Origin: Chrysemys picta bellii
Taxonomy: Eukaryota; Chordata; Testudines; Emydidae
DNA length: 64,000 nucleotides
NCBI RefSeq assembly: GCF_011386835.1
Contig: NC_088795.1
Coordinates: 120,669,434 to 120,733,433, forward strand
Direction of reading: 5' to 3'
The number at the start of each line of letters is the position of its first letter. Position 1 is the first letter of the stretch. The notes under the pieces are model-generated. The model was not told the origin of the DNA and did not search any database. It saw only the letters and a list, made by a program, of their open reading frames with translations. Below are positions 22,309 to 33,507 of this stretch, in pieces. Made by a program: the position numbers and the translations under genes.

Positions 22309-24312
22309 GTGACCACAGAGAACTCATCAGCACAGGTAACCATGCAGGCCGATAATCGAAAAAGAGCACCAGCATGGACCGTATGGGAGGATCTAATCGC
22401 TATATGGGGAGAGGATTCAGTGCTAGCAGAACTTCGTTCGAAAAGACAAAATGCCAAAACTTTTGAAAAAATCTCCAAGGGCATGATGGAGAGAGGCCAC
22501 AATAGGGACTCAGAGCAGTGCCGTGTGAAAGTCAAGGAGCTCAGACAAGCCTATCAGAAAACAAAGGAGGCAAACGGTCACTCCGGGTCAGAGCCGCAGA
22601 CATGCCACTTCTACGCTGAGCTGCATGCAATTCTAGCGGGGGCCACCACCACTACCCCACCTCTGACCGTGGATTCCGAGGCGGGGCTAATCTCATCAGC
22701 CACACCTGAGGATTCTGCGGACGGGGAAGAGGAGGAGGAGGAGGAGGAGCAGCAGCTTGCGGAGAGCACACAGCACTCCGTTCTCCCCAACAGCCAGGAT
22801 CTTTTTCTCAGTCTGACTGAGGTACCCTCCCAAGCCAGTACCCAAGACCATGACCCCATGGAAGGGACCTCAGGTGAGTTTACCTTTTAAAATATAAAAC
22901 ATGGTTTAAAAGCAAGCGTTTTTTAATGATTAATTTGCCCTGAGGACTTGGGATGCATTCGCGGCCAGTTCAGCTACTGGAAAAGTCTGTTAACGTGTCT
23001 GGGGATGGAGCGGAAATCCTCCAGGGACATCTCCATGAAGCTCTCCTGGAGGTACTCCAAAAGCCTTTGCAGAAGGTTTCTGGGCAGTGCAGCCTTATTC
23101 CGTCCTCCATGGTAGGACACTTGACCACGCCATGCTAGTAGCAAGGAATCTGGTATCATTGCATGACAAAGCCTGGCAGCATATGGTCCCGGTGTTTGCT
23201 GGCATTCAAGCAACATCCGTTCTTTATCTCGCTGTGTAATCCTCAGGAGAGTGATATCGCTCATGGTAACCTGGTTGAAATGCGGGAATTTAATTAAGGG
23301 GACAGAGGTGGCCCTTCCTACTGGGCTGTTTGCCTGTGGCTGAAAAGAAATCCTTCCCTGCAGTTAGCCAAGCGCAGGGGGGGGGGAGGGGGATTGGCGC
23401 TGAGCTTTTCACGTGTTTCTAGCAGGGATCTTCCCTGATACCAGCCACGTGGTGAGGGGAGGGATAAAGCGATCATCCCAGAGAATTGGATGGGGTGGGG
23501 GGGTTAGTTTGTTTTCTGCTGCTGAAGGTTAACAGGAAAACCGCAGTACTCAACGAGCTTTGCTTGGTATGTGGGAAAGGAGGGCGCAGAAGCCGAAAGA
23601 CAATGGCTTACCATGGCCGCATGCAAGCTGAATTCTGTTGCCCGGACCTGCGTCTGTGATCTCTAGCAGCAAAGCCACAGGCACCCAATATTAAGAGGCA
23701 AAACGTGACCTTGCGCAGAAATCACATGTGCTATGTAATGTGAATAGTTCACCGTGAAAGAGTATAAGCATTGTTCTGTAAAATGTATCTTTTTAAAAAA
23801 TTCTCTCCTTTTTTCCCTCCCTCCAGCAGCTGCAAATGTTTTAAGCCTCCCTCCTCCGTCCCGAAGCCTATCTCAGATAAGGCGTCGGAAAAAGAGGACG
23901 CGAGACGAGATGTTCGCGGAAATCATGGAATCCACCCGCAACTAAAGAGCTCATCTGAATGAGTGGAAGGACACGGTTTCAAAGTATAGGAAAGATGCCA
24001 GTGAATGTGAGGACAGGAGGGACCAACGTGAGGACATGAGGGACCAACATGAGGACATGAGGGACACTCGAGATGAGAGGTGGTGGCAGGAAGATCAGAG
24101 GAGGCAGGATGCAACGCTGGGGCTGCTGCGTGAGCAAACAGACATGCTCCGGCATCTGGTGGAGCTTCAGGAACGGCAGCAGGATCACAGACTGCCGCTA
24201 CAGCCCTTGTATAACTCCCCTCCCCTACTCACCATGTTCCATAGCCTCCTCACCCAGACGTGTAAGGGGGGGGGAGGCTCCGTGTACCCTCCCATTCCAC
24301 CCCAGTGGATAG
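22309..24312 (+). pseudogene. Harbinger Myb/SANT-like accessory protein (two exons, broken)
   Basis: Exon 1 (22309-22873) encodes 188 residues. Residues about 20-105 form a Myb/SANT-type (MADF-like) domain: WTVWEDLIAIW near its start, then FEKISKGMM, QCRVKVKELRQAYQKTKE and CHFYAELHAIL. An acidic Glu run and Ser/Thr-rich tail follow. The exon ends CAG|GTGAGT; a CAG acceptor at 23824-23826 opens exon 2 at 23827 in the matching phase, giving LSQIRRRKKRTRDEMFAEI, a basic segment. An in-frame TAA at 23943-23945 stops the frame after about 227 residues. The same frame resumes with coiled-coil-like charged sequence (RRDQREDMRDQHEDMRD, later LVELQERQQDHRL), and a shift to another frame is likely near 24220, where SIASSPRR appears. 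In this superfamily the Myb-like partner binds transposon ends and brings transposase to the nucleus. This copy is probably non-functional. Confidence 0.85.
24007..24062 (+). repeat. Short in-frame tandem repeat in Myb-like exon 2
   Basis: A roughly 21-bp unit, GAGGACATGAGGGACCAAC and variants, occurs about two and a half times and encodes EDMRDQ-type repeats. It changes the length of the charged region without shifting the frame. Confidence 0.7.
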
Positions 24313-24431
24313 CCCAAGCAAAAGGCTATTATTTTAACCTTTTTTTAGTGGCCTTTTCCTTCCCTCCGATCCTCGTCCCAAACCCCACCCGGGCTACCTT
24401 CTCAGTTCTTTTCCTCTTTTTATAATCAATT

Positions 24432-24471
24432 AATAAAGAATACATGATTTTTAAATGATAGTGACTTTATT
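24432..24471. terminator. Convergent poly(A) signals between the two Harbinger genes
   Basis: AATAAA on plus at 24432-24437 follows the Myb-like gene. AATAAA on minus at 24466-24471 (TTTATT on plus) follows the transposase stop. Their placement in the 260-bp gap between two converging genes fits 3' end formation for both. Confidence 0.6.
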
Positions 24472-24574
24472 TCCTCTGAAAGCAAGCTGTGATCGAAGGG
24501 GGAGGGTGGGTTGCCTACAGAGATTGAGTCAATAAAGGGGGCGGGTTTTCATCAAGGAAAAACAAACAGAACTT

Positions 24575-26005
24575 TCACACGGTAGCCTGGCCAGTCATGA
24601 AACTGGTTTTCAAAGCTTCTCTGATGCGCCGCGCTTCCTGGTGTGCTCTTCTAATCGCCCTGGTGTCTGGCTGCGCATAATCAGCAGCCAGGCGATTTGC
24701 CTCAGCCTCCCACCCCGCCATAAAGGTCTCCCCCTTACTCTCACAGAGATTGTGGAGCGCACAGCAAGCAGCAATAACAATGGGGATATTGGTTTGGCTG
24801 AGGTCTGAGCGAGTCAGTAAAGTGCACCAGCGACGTTTTAAACGGCCAAATGCACATTCTACCACCATTCTGCACTTGCTCAGCCTGTAGTTGAACAGCC
24901 CCTGACACCTGTCCAGGCTGCCTGTGTATGGCTTCATGAGCCATGGCATTAAGGGGTAGGCTGTGTCCCCAAGGATAACTATAGGCATTTCAACATCCCC
25001 AACGATTATTTTCTGGTCCTGGAAGTAAGTCCCTTGCTGCAGCCGTTTAAACAGAGTAGTGTTCTTGAAGACGCGAGCGTCATGAACCCTTCCTGGCCAG
25101 CCCACGTTGATGTTGGTGAAACATCCCCTGTGATCCACCAGTGCTTGCAGCACCATTGAAAAGTACCCCTTGCGGTTTATGTACTGGGTACCCTGGTGCT
25201 CCAGTGCCAAGATAGGGATATGGGTTCCATCTATCGCCCCACCACAGTTAGGGAATGCCATTTCAGCAAAACCATCCACTATGGCCTGCACATTTCCCAG
25301 AGTCACTACCTTTCGTAGCAGCAGCTCAATAATTGCTTTGGCTACTTGCATGACAGCAGCCCCCACAGTAGATTTGCCCACTCCAAATTGATTCCCGACT
25401 GACCGGTAGCTGTCTGGCGTTGCAAGCTTCCACAGGGCTATCGCCACTCGCTTCTCAACTGTGAGGGCTGCTCTCATCCTGGTATTCTGGCGCTTCAGGG
25501 CAGGGGAAAGCAAGTCACAAAGTTCCATGAAAATGCCTTTATGCATGTGAAAGTTTCGCAGCCACTGGGAATTGTCCCACACCTGCAACACTATGCGGTC
25601 CCACCAGTCTGTGCTTGTTTCCTGGGCCCAGAATCGGCGTTCCACAGATAGAACCTGCCCCATCAACAACATGATCTCCAAAGCGCCGGGACCCGCTTGA
25701 GAGAAGTCTGTGTCCATGTCCATCTCCTCATCACTCTCGTCGCTGCGCTGCTGTCGCCGCCTCCTCCTTGCCTCGTTTTTCTGGTCCTGGTTCAGCATAA
25801 ACTGCACGATAATGCGCAAGGTGTTTACAATGTTCATGACTGCTGTCTTGAGCTGAGCGGGCTCCATGCTTGCCGTGGTATGGCGTCTGCTGCGTTCACC
25901 CAGGAAAAAAGGCGCGAAACAGTTGTCTGCCGTTGCTTTCATGGAGGGAGGGGTGAAGCTGTACCCAGAACCACCTGCGACAATGTTTTTTGCCCCATCA
26001 GGCAC
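24575..26005 (-). CDS. PIF/Harbinger (HARBI1-like) transposase
   Basis: The frame is 476 codons long with no stop or frameshift. A first Met at 26005 gives the full length; Met47 (26867 minus 1000, i.e. 25867), starting MEPAQLKTAVMNIV, is an alternative start. A basic run (ARRRRRQQRSDE, about 79-90) is followed by an acidic DEEMDMDTD stretch. A helix-turn-helix-like segment, SYRSVGNQFGVGKSTVGAAV, spans 199-218. DDE nuclease landmarks include GGAIDGTHIPI (D259), GRVHDARVF (D309), ILGDTAYPL (D347) and RMVVECAFGRLKRRW (E383). D347 and E383 are 35 residues apart, fitting the D35E spacing of the fold. The family cuts and pastes DNA at the terminal repeats with help from the Myb-like partner. Length is slightly above typical HARBI1 proteins because of the N-terminal extension. 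It converges on the Myb-like gene. Active transposition cannot be judged from sequence. Confidence 0.92.
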   Translation of the reverse strand: MPDGAKNIVAGGSGYSFTPPSMKATADNCFAPFFLGERSRRHTTASMEPAQLKTAVMNIVNTLRIIVQFMLNQDQKNEARRRRRQQRSDESDEEMDMDTDFSQAGPGALEIMLLMGQVLSVERRFWAQETSTDWWDRIVLQVWDNSQWLRNFHMHKGIFMELCDLLSPALKRQNTRMRAALTVEKRVAIALWKLATPDSYRSVGNQFGVGKSTVGAAVMQVAKAIIELLLRKVVTLGNVQAIVDGFAEMAFPNCGGAIDGTHIPILALEHQGTQYINRKGYFSMVLQALVDHRGCFTNINVGWPGRVHDARVFKNTTLFKRLQQGTYFQDQKIIVGDVEMPIVILGDTAYPLMPWLMKPYTGSLDRCQGLFNYRLSKCRMVVECAFGRLKRRWCTLLTRSDLSQTNIPIVIAACCALHNLCESKGETFMAGWEAEANRLAADYAQPDTRAIRRAHQEARRIREALKTSFMTGQATV

Positions 26006-26222
26006 TGGGATCTCAACCCAGAATTCTAATGGGCGGGGGAGACTGCAGGAACTATGGGATAGCTATGGGATAACTACCCACAGTGCAACGCTCTGGAAAT
26101 CGATGCTAGCCCCGGTACATGGACGCACACCGCCGAATTAATGTGCTTAGTGTGGCCGCATACATTCGACTTTATACAATCTGTTTCCAAAATTCGAATT
26201 CTGTAAATTCGGATTAATCCAG

Positions 26223-26241
26223 TAGTGTAGACATACCCAGC
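26223..26241 (-). repeat. Harbinger right terminal repeat with AGC target duplication
   Basis: The minus-strand end reads GGGTATGTCTACACTA and is followed on plus by AGC (26239-26241), matching the left duplication. Confidence 0.85.
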
Positions 26242-26621
26242 AAGAGAAATGCACAAAAACAGAGACAGAGAAGGAGCAGAAAGCCAAACACAGGCTGAAC
26301 AAGCAATGTGAGAAATCCTTGGAGAGGGAGCTTTTGAGCTAAGTGTTGGCTAAAAGGGGCCTGGAGCTGTGAGCTCCTTCTGCTGGACTGCTCCTGTGTT
26401 CAGGGAAACAGGACTTTGTACATTCCTTGTAAACAAACAAGAGTGCATCAAAGATGCCTGACTCCATCATCAATTTCTCCTCCTAACCTTAGCACAGTCC
26501 GAAACTTTGGCTAACTGCTCAGGTCAAAAGGGGTAACATTATTTAACCAAGTGACTGGAACTGTTTTTCCACAACAAAGTTCTGAATCTCAGAACTGAAA
26601 TTTGAGAAGTTTTGTGGATTA

Positions 26622-26993
26622 CAGTAGAACCTCAGAGTTATGAACACCAGAGTTACAAACTGCCCAGTCAGTCACACACCTCATTTGGAACAGGAAGTAA
26701 GCACTCAGGCAGCAGCAGAGACAAAAGCAAATAAACACTGTGTAAAACATAAACTACTAAAAATAAAGAGAAAGTTAAAAAAAAAGATTTGACAAGGTAA
26801 GGAAACGGTTTCTGTGCTTGTTTCATTTCAATTAAGATGGTTTCAAGCAGCATTTTTCTTCTGCAAAATAAAGTTTCAAAGCAGTATCAAGTCAATGTTC
26901 AGTTTAAACTTTTGAAAGAACAGCCATAATGTTTTGTTCAGCATTACGAACAACCTCCATTCCCGAGGTGTTCATGACTCTGAGGTTCTACTG
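26622..26993. mobile_element. Tigger/mariner-type non-autonomous element
   Basis: The ends read CAGTAGAACCTCAGAGTTAT and, on minus, CAGTAGAACCTCAGAGTCAT, so 19 of 20 bases match. TA flanks both sides (26620-26621 and 26994-26995). The CAGTA(G/A)AACCTC start is typical of pogo/Tigger ends. At 372 bp, with an A-rich interior and no frame, it is a MITE. Confidence 0.87.
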
Positions 26994-26999
26994 TACTTA

Positions 27000-28490
27000 C
27001 ATTTACCTGGCAGACTGCAATGTGTTATCAAGAAGCTGCATATTTTAATGCAAATATCAATTTTGGAAACATTTATTAGAATGTTTAAGCCACCTTTAGT
27101 GCTGATATGATGTTTTGTTTCAGTCTGTACTAAAGACTTAATACAAAACCAAAATTACCAGCCCTGAAGCAGTCTTTAACATTGGAACACTATGTTTCCA
27201 AAATTAACACTTGTGTAATCCAAAGGTGGGAGTGTGTTTCAGGCCCCATCTATGTCCAAACCACAGCGGACATGAGTCTACTACAGCCCCTGCTAGGGAC
27301 GGCACCGAGGGAAGAGGAAAGGGGTAAGTATCCCTGCTAGTCACATAGGAGATGACAGCCCCATAGCCTCCAGGGATTGGCACAGTGGGGGGCTGTAACA
27401 CTCACTGACCAGTAGGTGACACTTGCACTAACCTACATAATACGTCAGATATATCTGGGATCAAGTAAATATTCAGGCAAAATGTTGGTGTAATCTAAAA
27501 TACTTTTGGATTAGGTGCAGGATCAGGCTCGTGCTGCTGCTCCCACTCACTTAAATTTACAGCTAATTAATATGAAATTGGAACAAATCACTTCTACTAT
27601 TTTTTTTCCTCCATGAAGCACATAACTATCCAAATATTTCATTGTAAAAAGGAGTCACGGTTTGATCCTACTGCCTTTGAAGTCAGTGGGAGTTGGAGAA
27701 GCTCAGCACTTCCCAGGGTCATGTCTTAGGTTATTTAACTTGAAGACCATCAGTAAGAAAATAAAATGTGGCACTGAACAGCAACGTAATTGCTTTTCAG
27801 AATAGTTTTGTAGACATAATTTTCATTCACATTGGGAAGCACACCAAATCATATTGAGTTTTCTCGTGGGTATAATGCTAACTTGGTGCAGGGTACTTTA
27901 CCTGTATATTTCCCCAGGACTATACATGGAACCCTGGCCCACTAAAACAAAAGCAAAACTATTTAGTAGAGAGTGAAAATAAGCATGACAAACTGCAACT
28001 AAAATGCTAATGCCTGTTACTAAATATCTCATGTTTGGTATGGAATGCTATTATAATCCTGTTTATGGAGCAACTCTCACATGGAAATCATTCTGCTTCA
28101 AAAAGGAAACTCCAGCTGTCTTAAGTAAAATTATTCAACATATAACTTCTGCCAAGAGAACAAGGGCCCAATTCTGCTCCTGTTGAAGTCAATGGCAAAA
28201 CTTCTACTGACTTCAAAACAAGTAGGACTGGGTCCCAAGGTACTGAAACTGTATTTCAAAGACATATTCACTTGAATAGGAGCATTGGGCCACTAGTCAC
28301 AATACTTCTTTTCTTTGGGGTTCACTTTGGGAAAGATCACGTGGCATATTTTGAATGCCATCTGCAAATAAAAACCTAACAAAAGGCTTTGGGAGAGTGG
28401 TGATGGTTGTTACAGACATGTGACCCATTAAAAAAACCCAGTGGTCTTCCAGATTAATTTTACTATGTTATTATACCACAAAAGCTATAG
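27000..28490. other. Non-coding stretch
   Basis: No gene is supported. Short blocks with GAAGTCAATGGCAAAACT (near 28178) and GAAGTCAGTGGGAG (near 27680) resemble the small palindromic MITEs elsewhere in the window. Confidence 0.45.
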
Positions 28491-28496
28491 ATATTA

Positions 28497-28695
28497 GGAC
28501 CAAGATTTTAAGGAAATGGGTGCATAAAGTTAGGCACCCAAAGGCACCTAAATAATTAGCCTGATTTCCAATGGTGCTGCACAATGAGCAGCCCCCAGTC
28601 ATTTCAGTGGGAGATGGTGGGTGCTCAGCACCTTTGAAAATCAGGCTAATTATTTGGAAGCCTAATTTAGACACCCATTTTTAACAATCTTGGCC
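28497..28695. mobile_element. Palindromic MITE
   Basis: The left arm starts GGACCAAGATTTTAAGGAAA and continues ATGGGTGC, AGTTAGGC; the right arm mirrors it and ends in AATCTTGGCC. TTA precedes it and TAG follows, so a clean duplication is not seen. The superfamily is undetermined. No coding capacity. Confidence 0.6.
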
Positions 28696-28699
28696 TAGG

Positions 28700-31600
28700 A
28701 GCTTGTGGATCTCCCAGTCTGAAAATAATCATAGATACAACATAAAGGTGGAAATCTCCAAGAGATTAATATCTAAGTTCAGGAAGGTGTCTACACCTGC
28801 CCCTCAGTGTAGAATGGAAGGGAGTCACATATCATGTATGAGCTCAGTGACTATACAGCCCTACCCTGTACCCCAAGTGGAGAGAGGTAACTGCCCTTGG
28901 GGCCACTGTGAAACAATTTTGTGACTGACCAACTCTGCCCCTTCCCCATGAGCTGAGGCCATGGCTAAGTTCGTAACTTCCTTTGCTCCATATGTGGAGC
29001 AAAGGAAGCAGTGCATCTCCAGCATCCTGAGATGGGAAGGTATTGCTGAATCACAACCAGGGAGACTGAATGGGAAACAGCATCACACAAGGGACACCAG
29101 ACTGGTACTCCCCTATCCCTCTGCAGCAAGTCTACAGGGCTTATCGCAGCCCAAGGGGTGCAGTAATCTCCTTAGGGTAGAATGAGACCAGAATCCAAGA
29201 AGGCTAACAACGTGCCTCAAACAACTCTGTGAATAGTCTGCAGGATTTGACCCTTTGCAGCAAAGTTATAGTTAATTACTTTACCAATAAGTTTTTTACA
29301 GCTGCTAGTATTGCAAAACCAGAGCCATGGCGGTGTAGAATCTGACTTCACACAACATCAAAGTTATCAGCTAAGCTCCCATGCAAGAAACGTTATTACT
29401 AGCATGATGTAAGGTGCAGAAAAAAACCCTCAATTTCATTTTCAGATCCCAGGCTGAGTTTTCAGTGCTGGGAACCACAGTAGAAGGGGGAGGGGAAAAA
29501 AAATCTACTCAACTTGTAAACTGAGCAAAATGAATAGCGTAAGTAAACTGAAAAAATAAAGATGAAACCCTAAAAGTCATTTTTATGACTTCCAGACCAT
29601 CTTAGCATAAGTGCAATACTTGCAGGAGTTTAGAAAGCTCTAATCTCTCAAACCTTTCAGACAATGGTCAATGTAAACACCCAAATACTCTCCATCCCTA
29701 TGAGAACTGCTTGAATTAATCAATCATTACAAATAATATTCATTGCTAATTTACCCCCATTGGGCATTAGCTAATAGTTTGTAAATGGATCCCAATTTCT
29801 GCTAATTATTTTCATTATTCAGAAGTATGCACCAAATGATTTTCAGTCTGTGGGTTTTCTGAGCTGTTCACTTTACCTGCTTGCTACCTGTTATTTGTGT
29901 TGTCATCGACATCACATAGTATTTCACCTTTCAAATTGGATAGCCAAAACTTTTAAAAATACAACAAGAGAACAACAAAATAATACATGCTAATATTTGG
30001 AATTCTTGACTACAGCCATAAATATCCAAATTCACTCAAATAGGATAAAATTCACCCTGGTGCAATGGGCCAGGACTTGGAGCATGAACTACTTACCTCC
30101 TATTTTGAAGAGTTAAATGATGCATAAGCCTTCAGCTGGTGCTCTGCACAAGGGTGAATTTTTCCTTTGGTGTATAATGAGATCAAGTGAAACTGTAGCC
30201 TCCCCAACTGAAACCATAAATCAGGATTTTCACTACATGACCAGCTCTAGTTCATCTACTGAAAATATATAAAGATTGACCACATCTTCATCTCATCAAC
30301 AAAAAGTAAGTAGGTCCTGGGAGGCAGGAGGGTCACCACTGAAACCTCAGCATTTGCCAACAGGCATCACACAGTGGTATCTCAGATACTTAATAGTTCT
30401 CATGAGATATATGTTACCAATTATTGACTGTTTAATGGCCACCACTGTGCCTGAGTCTAAAATTAACAACTTCTAAATAGTGAAAAAATCCATACAAAAA
30501 AAATCCATCGAGTGTTTTTAAAATGATACACATCAGGAATCATATCCTCTCAATTAATTCAGCAGTTTTCATGTTTCCTTGGAGTGAACATGGTTGCATT
30601 TTAGATTTTTATTCCTTCTCTATACATAAAAGGACTTGAAATATGAAATTATGATAGTCTCCAGAATGGATGCACCAATGTGGTTTCTAATACCAGTGAA
30701 AGAAACATTTGCTCTTTAGAAGGTGGAAAGGATTCTAAAAATCGTGATGAAAACATTCACTTGTTCAATACAAATTTTCATCTCATACATATTTTAGAAA
30801 AGGATAACAACAAATAAATGGGCTTTATCCAAAACAAATATTCTGTCTACATTTCAGAGCATGAACATCAACTGACAGGTTGTGACAAAATTATTCCAGA
30901 ATTTCAAAGAACAATAGTTAAATGCCTTGACACAATGCAAATACATCTTGACATAGGGAACAAACAAAATTCAGTAGTATCCACCCAAAAGGACTTGTTT
31001 AGGGGTGCATACAGTGAGCACGCACATTGTCCAACAACATAAAGGCATATATGCTCCCCTTTGCTGAGCACCTAAATCCTGTAAAAGTGAGCTAGGGGAC
31101 CAAACGTAGGAATGGAAGTTGTTTCCACTCTCATCACTGTCCCTTTGTGAAGCAGGGTAGTGGCTAGGGAGCAGATGCTTTAAGCAGCATTTTCCCCTTC
31201 TATAAAAATAGATTATGATTATTATTAATACCTGTGTAAAAAAAACACAACAGCATTAATACATCCTCCATGCCATGTGTCACCTATCAGAAGGATCAAT
31301 AGCAACAGAGCAGACAAGCCTGCCATATTTCCACTGCTGGAACTCCCCCAGGAATTGAGGGTCATCACAAACCTCATCACCTTCCACCCAAGTGAAAGGC
31401 GCATACTAACATAAGTGCACAGTAACATCTGGTCTAAAAAACCACAAACAACCCTAAAAACCTATCAAAATAAGACAATCCATTGCACACACTTATCCCG
31501 TGGGGGAGAGGATGAGACACAACATGTGACAAATGTTAGTCATGTTGTTTAATCCACTACTCTAAGGTATTCATATACAACAGTGTTGAGCATGGTATGA

Positions 31601-32080
31601 GTATATAGTAGAGGCTGGTTTTGGGGGTCTGAGTATTGGGCAGAAAGAATCCCTTTCTGTCAAACTAGCCAAGGATTCACAACATTGGTGCCAAGATTTC
31701 CCACTGATCCCTGGCTTTCCTTCTTTCTCCACTCCTCTGCACCTCAACAAGTTCACTGCGTACAACAGAAGGTAGCCTCGCAGTTCCACTTTCACAGGCT
31801 TTACAATTAATTTGTAGTCCTCTGTGTGTTTTTATCCAGCAGGGGAACATATGGTGTGATGAATCTAAACCACAAATGGCTTGAGAAGTAAGAGCAAAGA
31901 TCAAATATAATCCTACATTTCAACGAGAAGCGGGTATATGCGGATTGCCAAATACATTGCATGTTCATCATTATACAAACACTGTGCCACACGCACATGA
32001 TTTGGCAAAAAGAAACATGACACAAATAAATAAGAAAAAAAGGATTGATTTCTTTAAATCGACACTGGATATCTTTCCAA
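28700..32080. other. Non-coding stretch
   Basis: No gene or well-bounded element was recognised. A perfect 10-bp inverted repeat CCTTTGCTCC/GGAGCAAAGG with a 6-bp spacer lies at about 28980-29005. Confidence 0.5.
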
Positions 32081-32084
32081 AAGA

Positions 32085-32319
32085 TATTCTATAGTTACTG
32101 GGCTCAATAAAGGGATAGTTCGCTGAAATTTAGAGCTTTTGATATACAGAAGGTCAGACTAGATTATCTAATGGCCCCTTCTAGCCTTAAACCCTATGAC
32201 TACCTCAAACAGAAGTTATGGGCTCGATGTAGAAATTACTAAGTGAGGTTCCATTGACTGTGTTATACAGGAGATTGGACTAGATCATCCTAACAGTCCC
32301 TTCTGGCATTAAAATCTAT
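32085..32319 (+). mobile_element. Two CR1-like 3' tails in tandem
   Basis: Two successive blocks each carry a CR1-like terminus. The first has GGTCAGACTAGATTATCTAA then GGCCCCTTCTAGCC and CCTATGAC (to about 32205). The second has GGAGATTGGACTAGATCATC then AGTCCCTTCTGGCATT and ATCTATGG (to 32320). Both are severely truncated and in the same orientation. An insertion of one beside the other is more likely than a local duplication because their bodies differ. Confidence 0.65.
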
Positions 32320-32476
32320 GGCTACGTCTGCAGCTGGAGCTGGGGGAGTGATGCCCAACTCAAGTAGACATACTCAAAGAGAGCTAGCACACTAAAAATA
32401 GTAGTGTAGCCTGCAGCAGCACAGGCAACAGTGAGCAATGGCAATCACACACCCAGCTCCAAGTGTAGACGCAGCC
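32320..32476. mobile_element. MITE with GGCT(A/G)CGTCT ends
   Basis: The left end GGCTACGTCTGCAGCTGGAG is mirrored by the right end, which on minus reads GGCTGCGTCTACACTTGGAG; 16 of 20 bases match. A decayed relative lies at 10819-10950. It abuts the CR1 tail on its left. The GTCTACACT core resembles Harbinger ends but no clear duplication is visible. Confidence 0.65.
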
Positions 32477-32488
32477 TAAGATGCTAAC

Positions 32489-32668
32489 ACTATGTCTATA
32501 CGCCAATCGGGCAGTGTGATTACAGCACATGTAGACATACCAGGGCTAACTTGAGTAAGAACAGCAGTGAAGCCAAGGTAGCAGAGGCTAGCTCCACCCA
32601 CTCATGACTATGTAGATCAAAGCTAGCTTGAGCAGCTTAGCTAGCTCCCAGCTGCAGTGTAGGCAACC
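32489..32668. mobile_element. MITE-like palindromic block
   Basis: ATGTCTATACGCC on the left and CAGCTGCAGTGTAGGCAA on the right suggest degenerate inverted ends with a TCTACACTGC-type core; internal motifs such as ATGTAGACATAC and GCTAGCTTGAGC also occur. Boundaries are uncertain. Confidence 0.4.
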
Positions 32669-33269
32669 CTTAGACCATGTTGCCACTCAGCAGCTGTCCC
32701 ACAATGAACTAAACTCCTGTCCAAATGAGTTGGTAAGAAAGGACCCCTAACGTAAAAAATCTAGAATACAGAATATGGCTTGCTACTTTGAACAGCAACA
32801 CCAAAGGAAAATAAATTTCATCTTATTCAACTTAAAAAAGAAATAACTACCATCATGCAAAATAGGCCATTGCTTCATTTCTCGGAGAAGCTGTAACATG
32901 GTTATACAGCCAAAGAAAGTGGTTTTAATTTTCTATTTAATTACAAAACTGGTTGAGGATTGCATATTTTAATCTTCACACTCATTCATATTTAATTAGT
33001 CCAACAAGACTTCCAAGTCTGGATGACCTCTTTCTGGATCTAACAAGCAATCTAATGTTCTCTATTACATGGACCAAAAAAGAGGGAGATTGAAAAGAAA
33101 AAGAATGTGCTATAGCAATACTGATAGGTAAAACTACACTTTTATATTAAAATTATAATAGTCTACACTGTTTTCATAGAGAGCTCCCATTGACACACCG
33201 ACTTTCTTTTCAAATAGGCTCAATTCTACATCTCATTTAGGAGTGTCGAGGGTGATCAATATCTCATTT

Positions 33270-33507
33270 TTAAGGATCTGATTTTGTCATGGAAGTCAGG
33301 CTTCCGTGACTTTAACAGACCTCCCTGGCTGCAGCCCCATCACAGCTCAGCCCCCCGAAGCTGGAGTGGCGGGGCTGAAGTGGCAGTCAGCTGTGCCCCC
33401 AGTAGCAGGGCTTCAACTGTCAGTCCCCCCACCCTGTCATGGGCGTCCATGAATTTTTGTTTATTGCCCGTAACTTTGATAAAAAAATCCCATAACAAAA
33501 TCTTAAC
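33270..33507. mobile_element. MITE with TTAAGAT...TTTTGT(C/T)ATGG ends
   Basis: The left end TTAAGGATCTGATTTTGTCATGG-type sequence is mirrored on minus by GTTAAGATTTTGTTATGGGA, allowing a 3-base gap. The interior is GC-rich. The small frame across it has no domain. Confidence 0.55.

Larger units (their letters stand above)
21960..26238. mobile_element. Near-intact PIF/Harbinger DNA transposon
   Basis: The 4279-bp element has 16-bp terminal inverted repeats, GGCCTGGTCTACACTA on the left and GGGTATGTCTACACTA (minus strand) on the right, identical at 12 of 16 positions. A 3-bp direct repeat, AGC, flanks it (21957-21959 and 26239-26241); PIF/Harbinger elements make 3-bp duplications, though TWA is the commoner target. 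It carries the two genes expected of the superfamily: a Myb/SANT-like protein on plus and a DDE transposase on minus, converging on paired poly(A) signals near 24.43-24.47 kb. The transposase frame is open and the Myb partner is broken, so this copy could at most supply transposase. It inserted into an older LTR-like repeat. Confidence 0.93.
21780..26540 (+). repeat. Interspersed LTR-like repeat, copy 2, split by Harbinger
   Basis: The sequence left of the Harbinger (21780-21959) and right of it (26239-26540) together resemble the repeat at 7800-8320. The best match is on the right, with GAAACAGGACTTTGTACATT, TTGTAAACAAACAAG and GCATCAAAGA. The split falls exactly at the AGC duplication of the Harbinger. 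Outer ends are approximate and the class is uncertain. Confidence 0.5.

Noticed and set aside
32085..32319. Local tandem duplication of a CR1 tail
   Set aside because: Only the terminal motif is shared; the bodies differ, so two separate insertions fit better.
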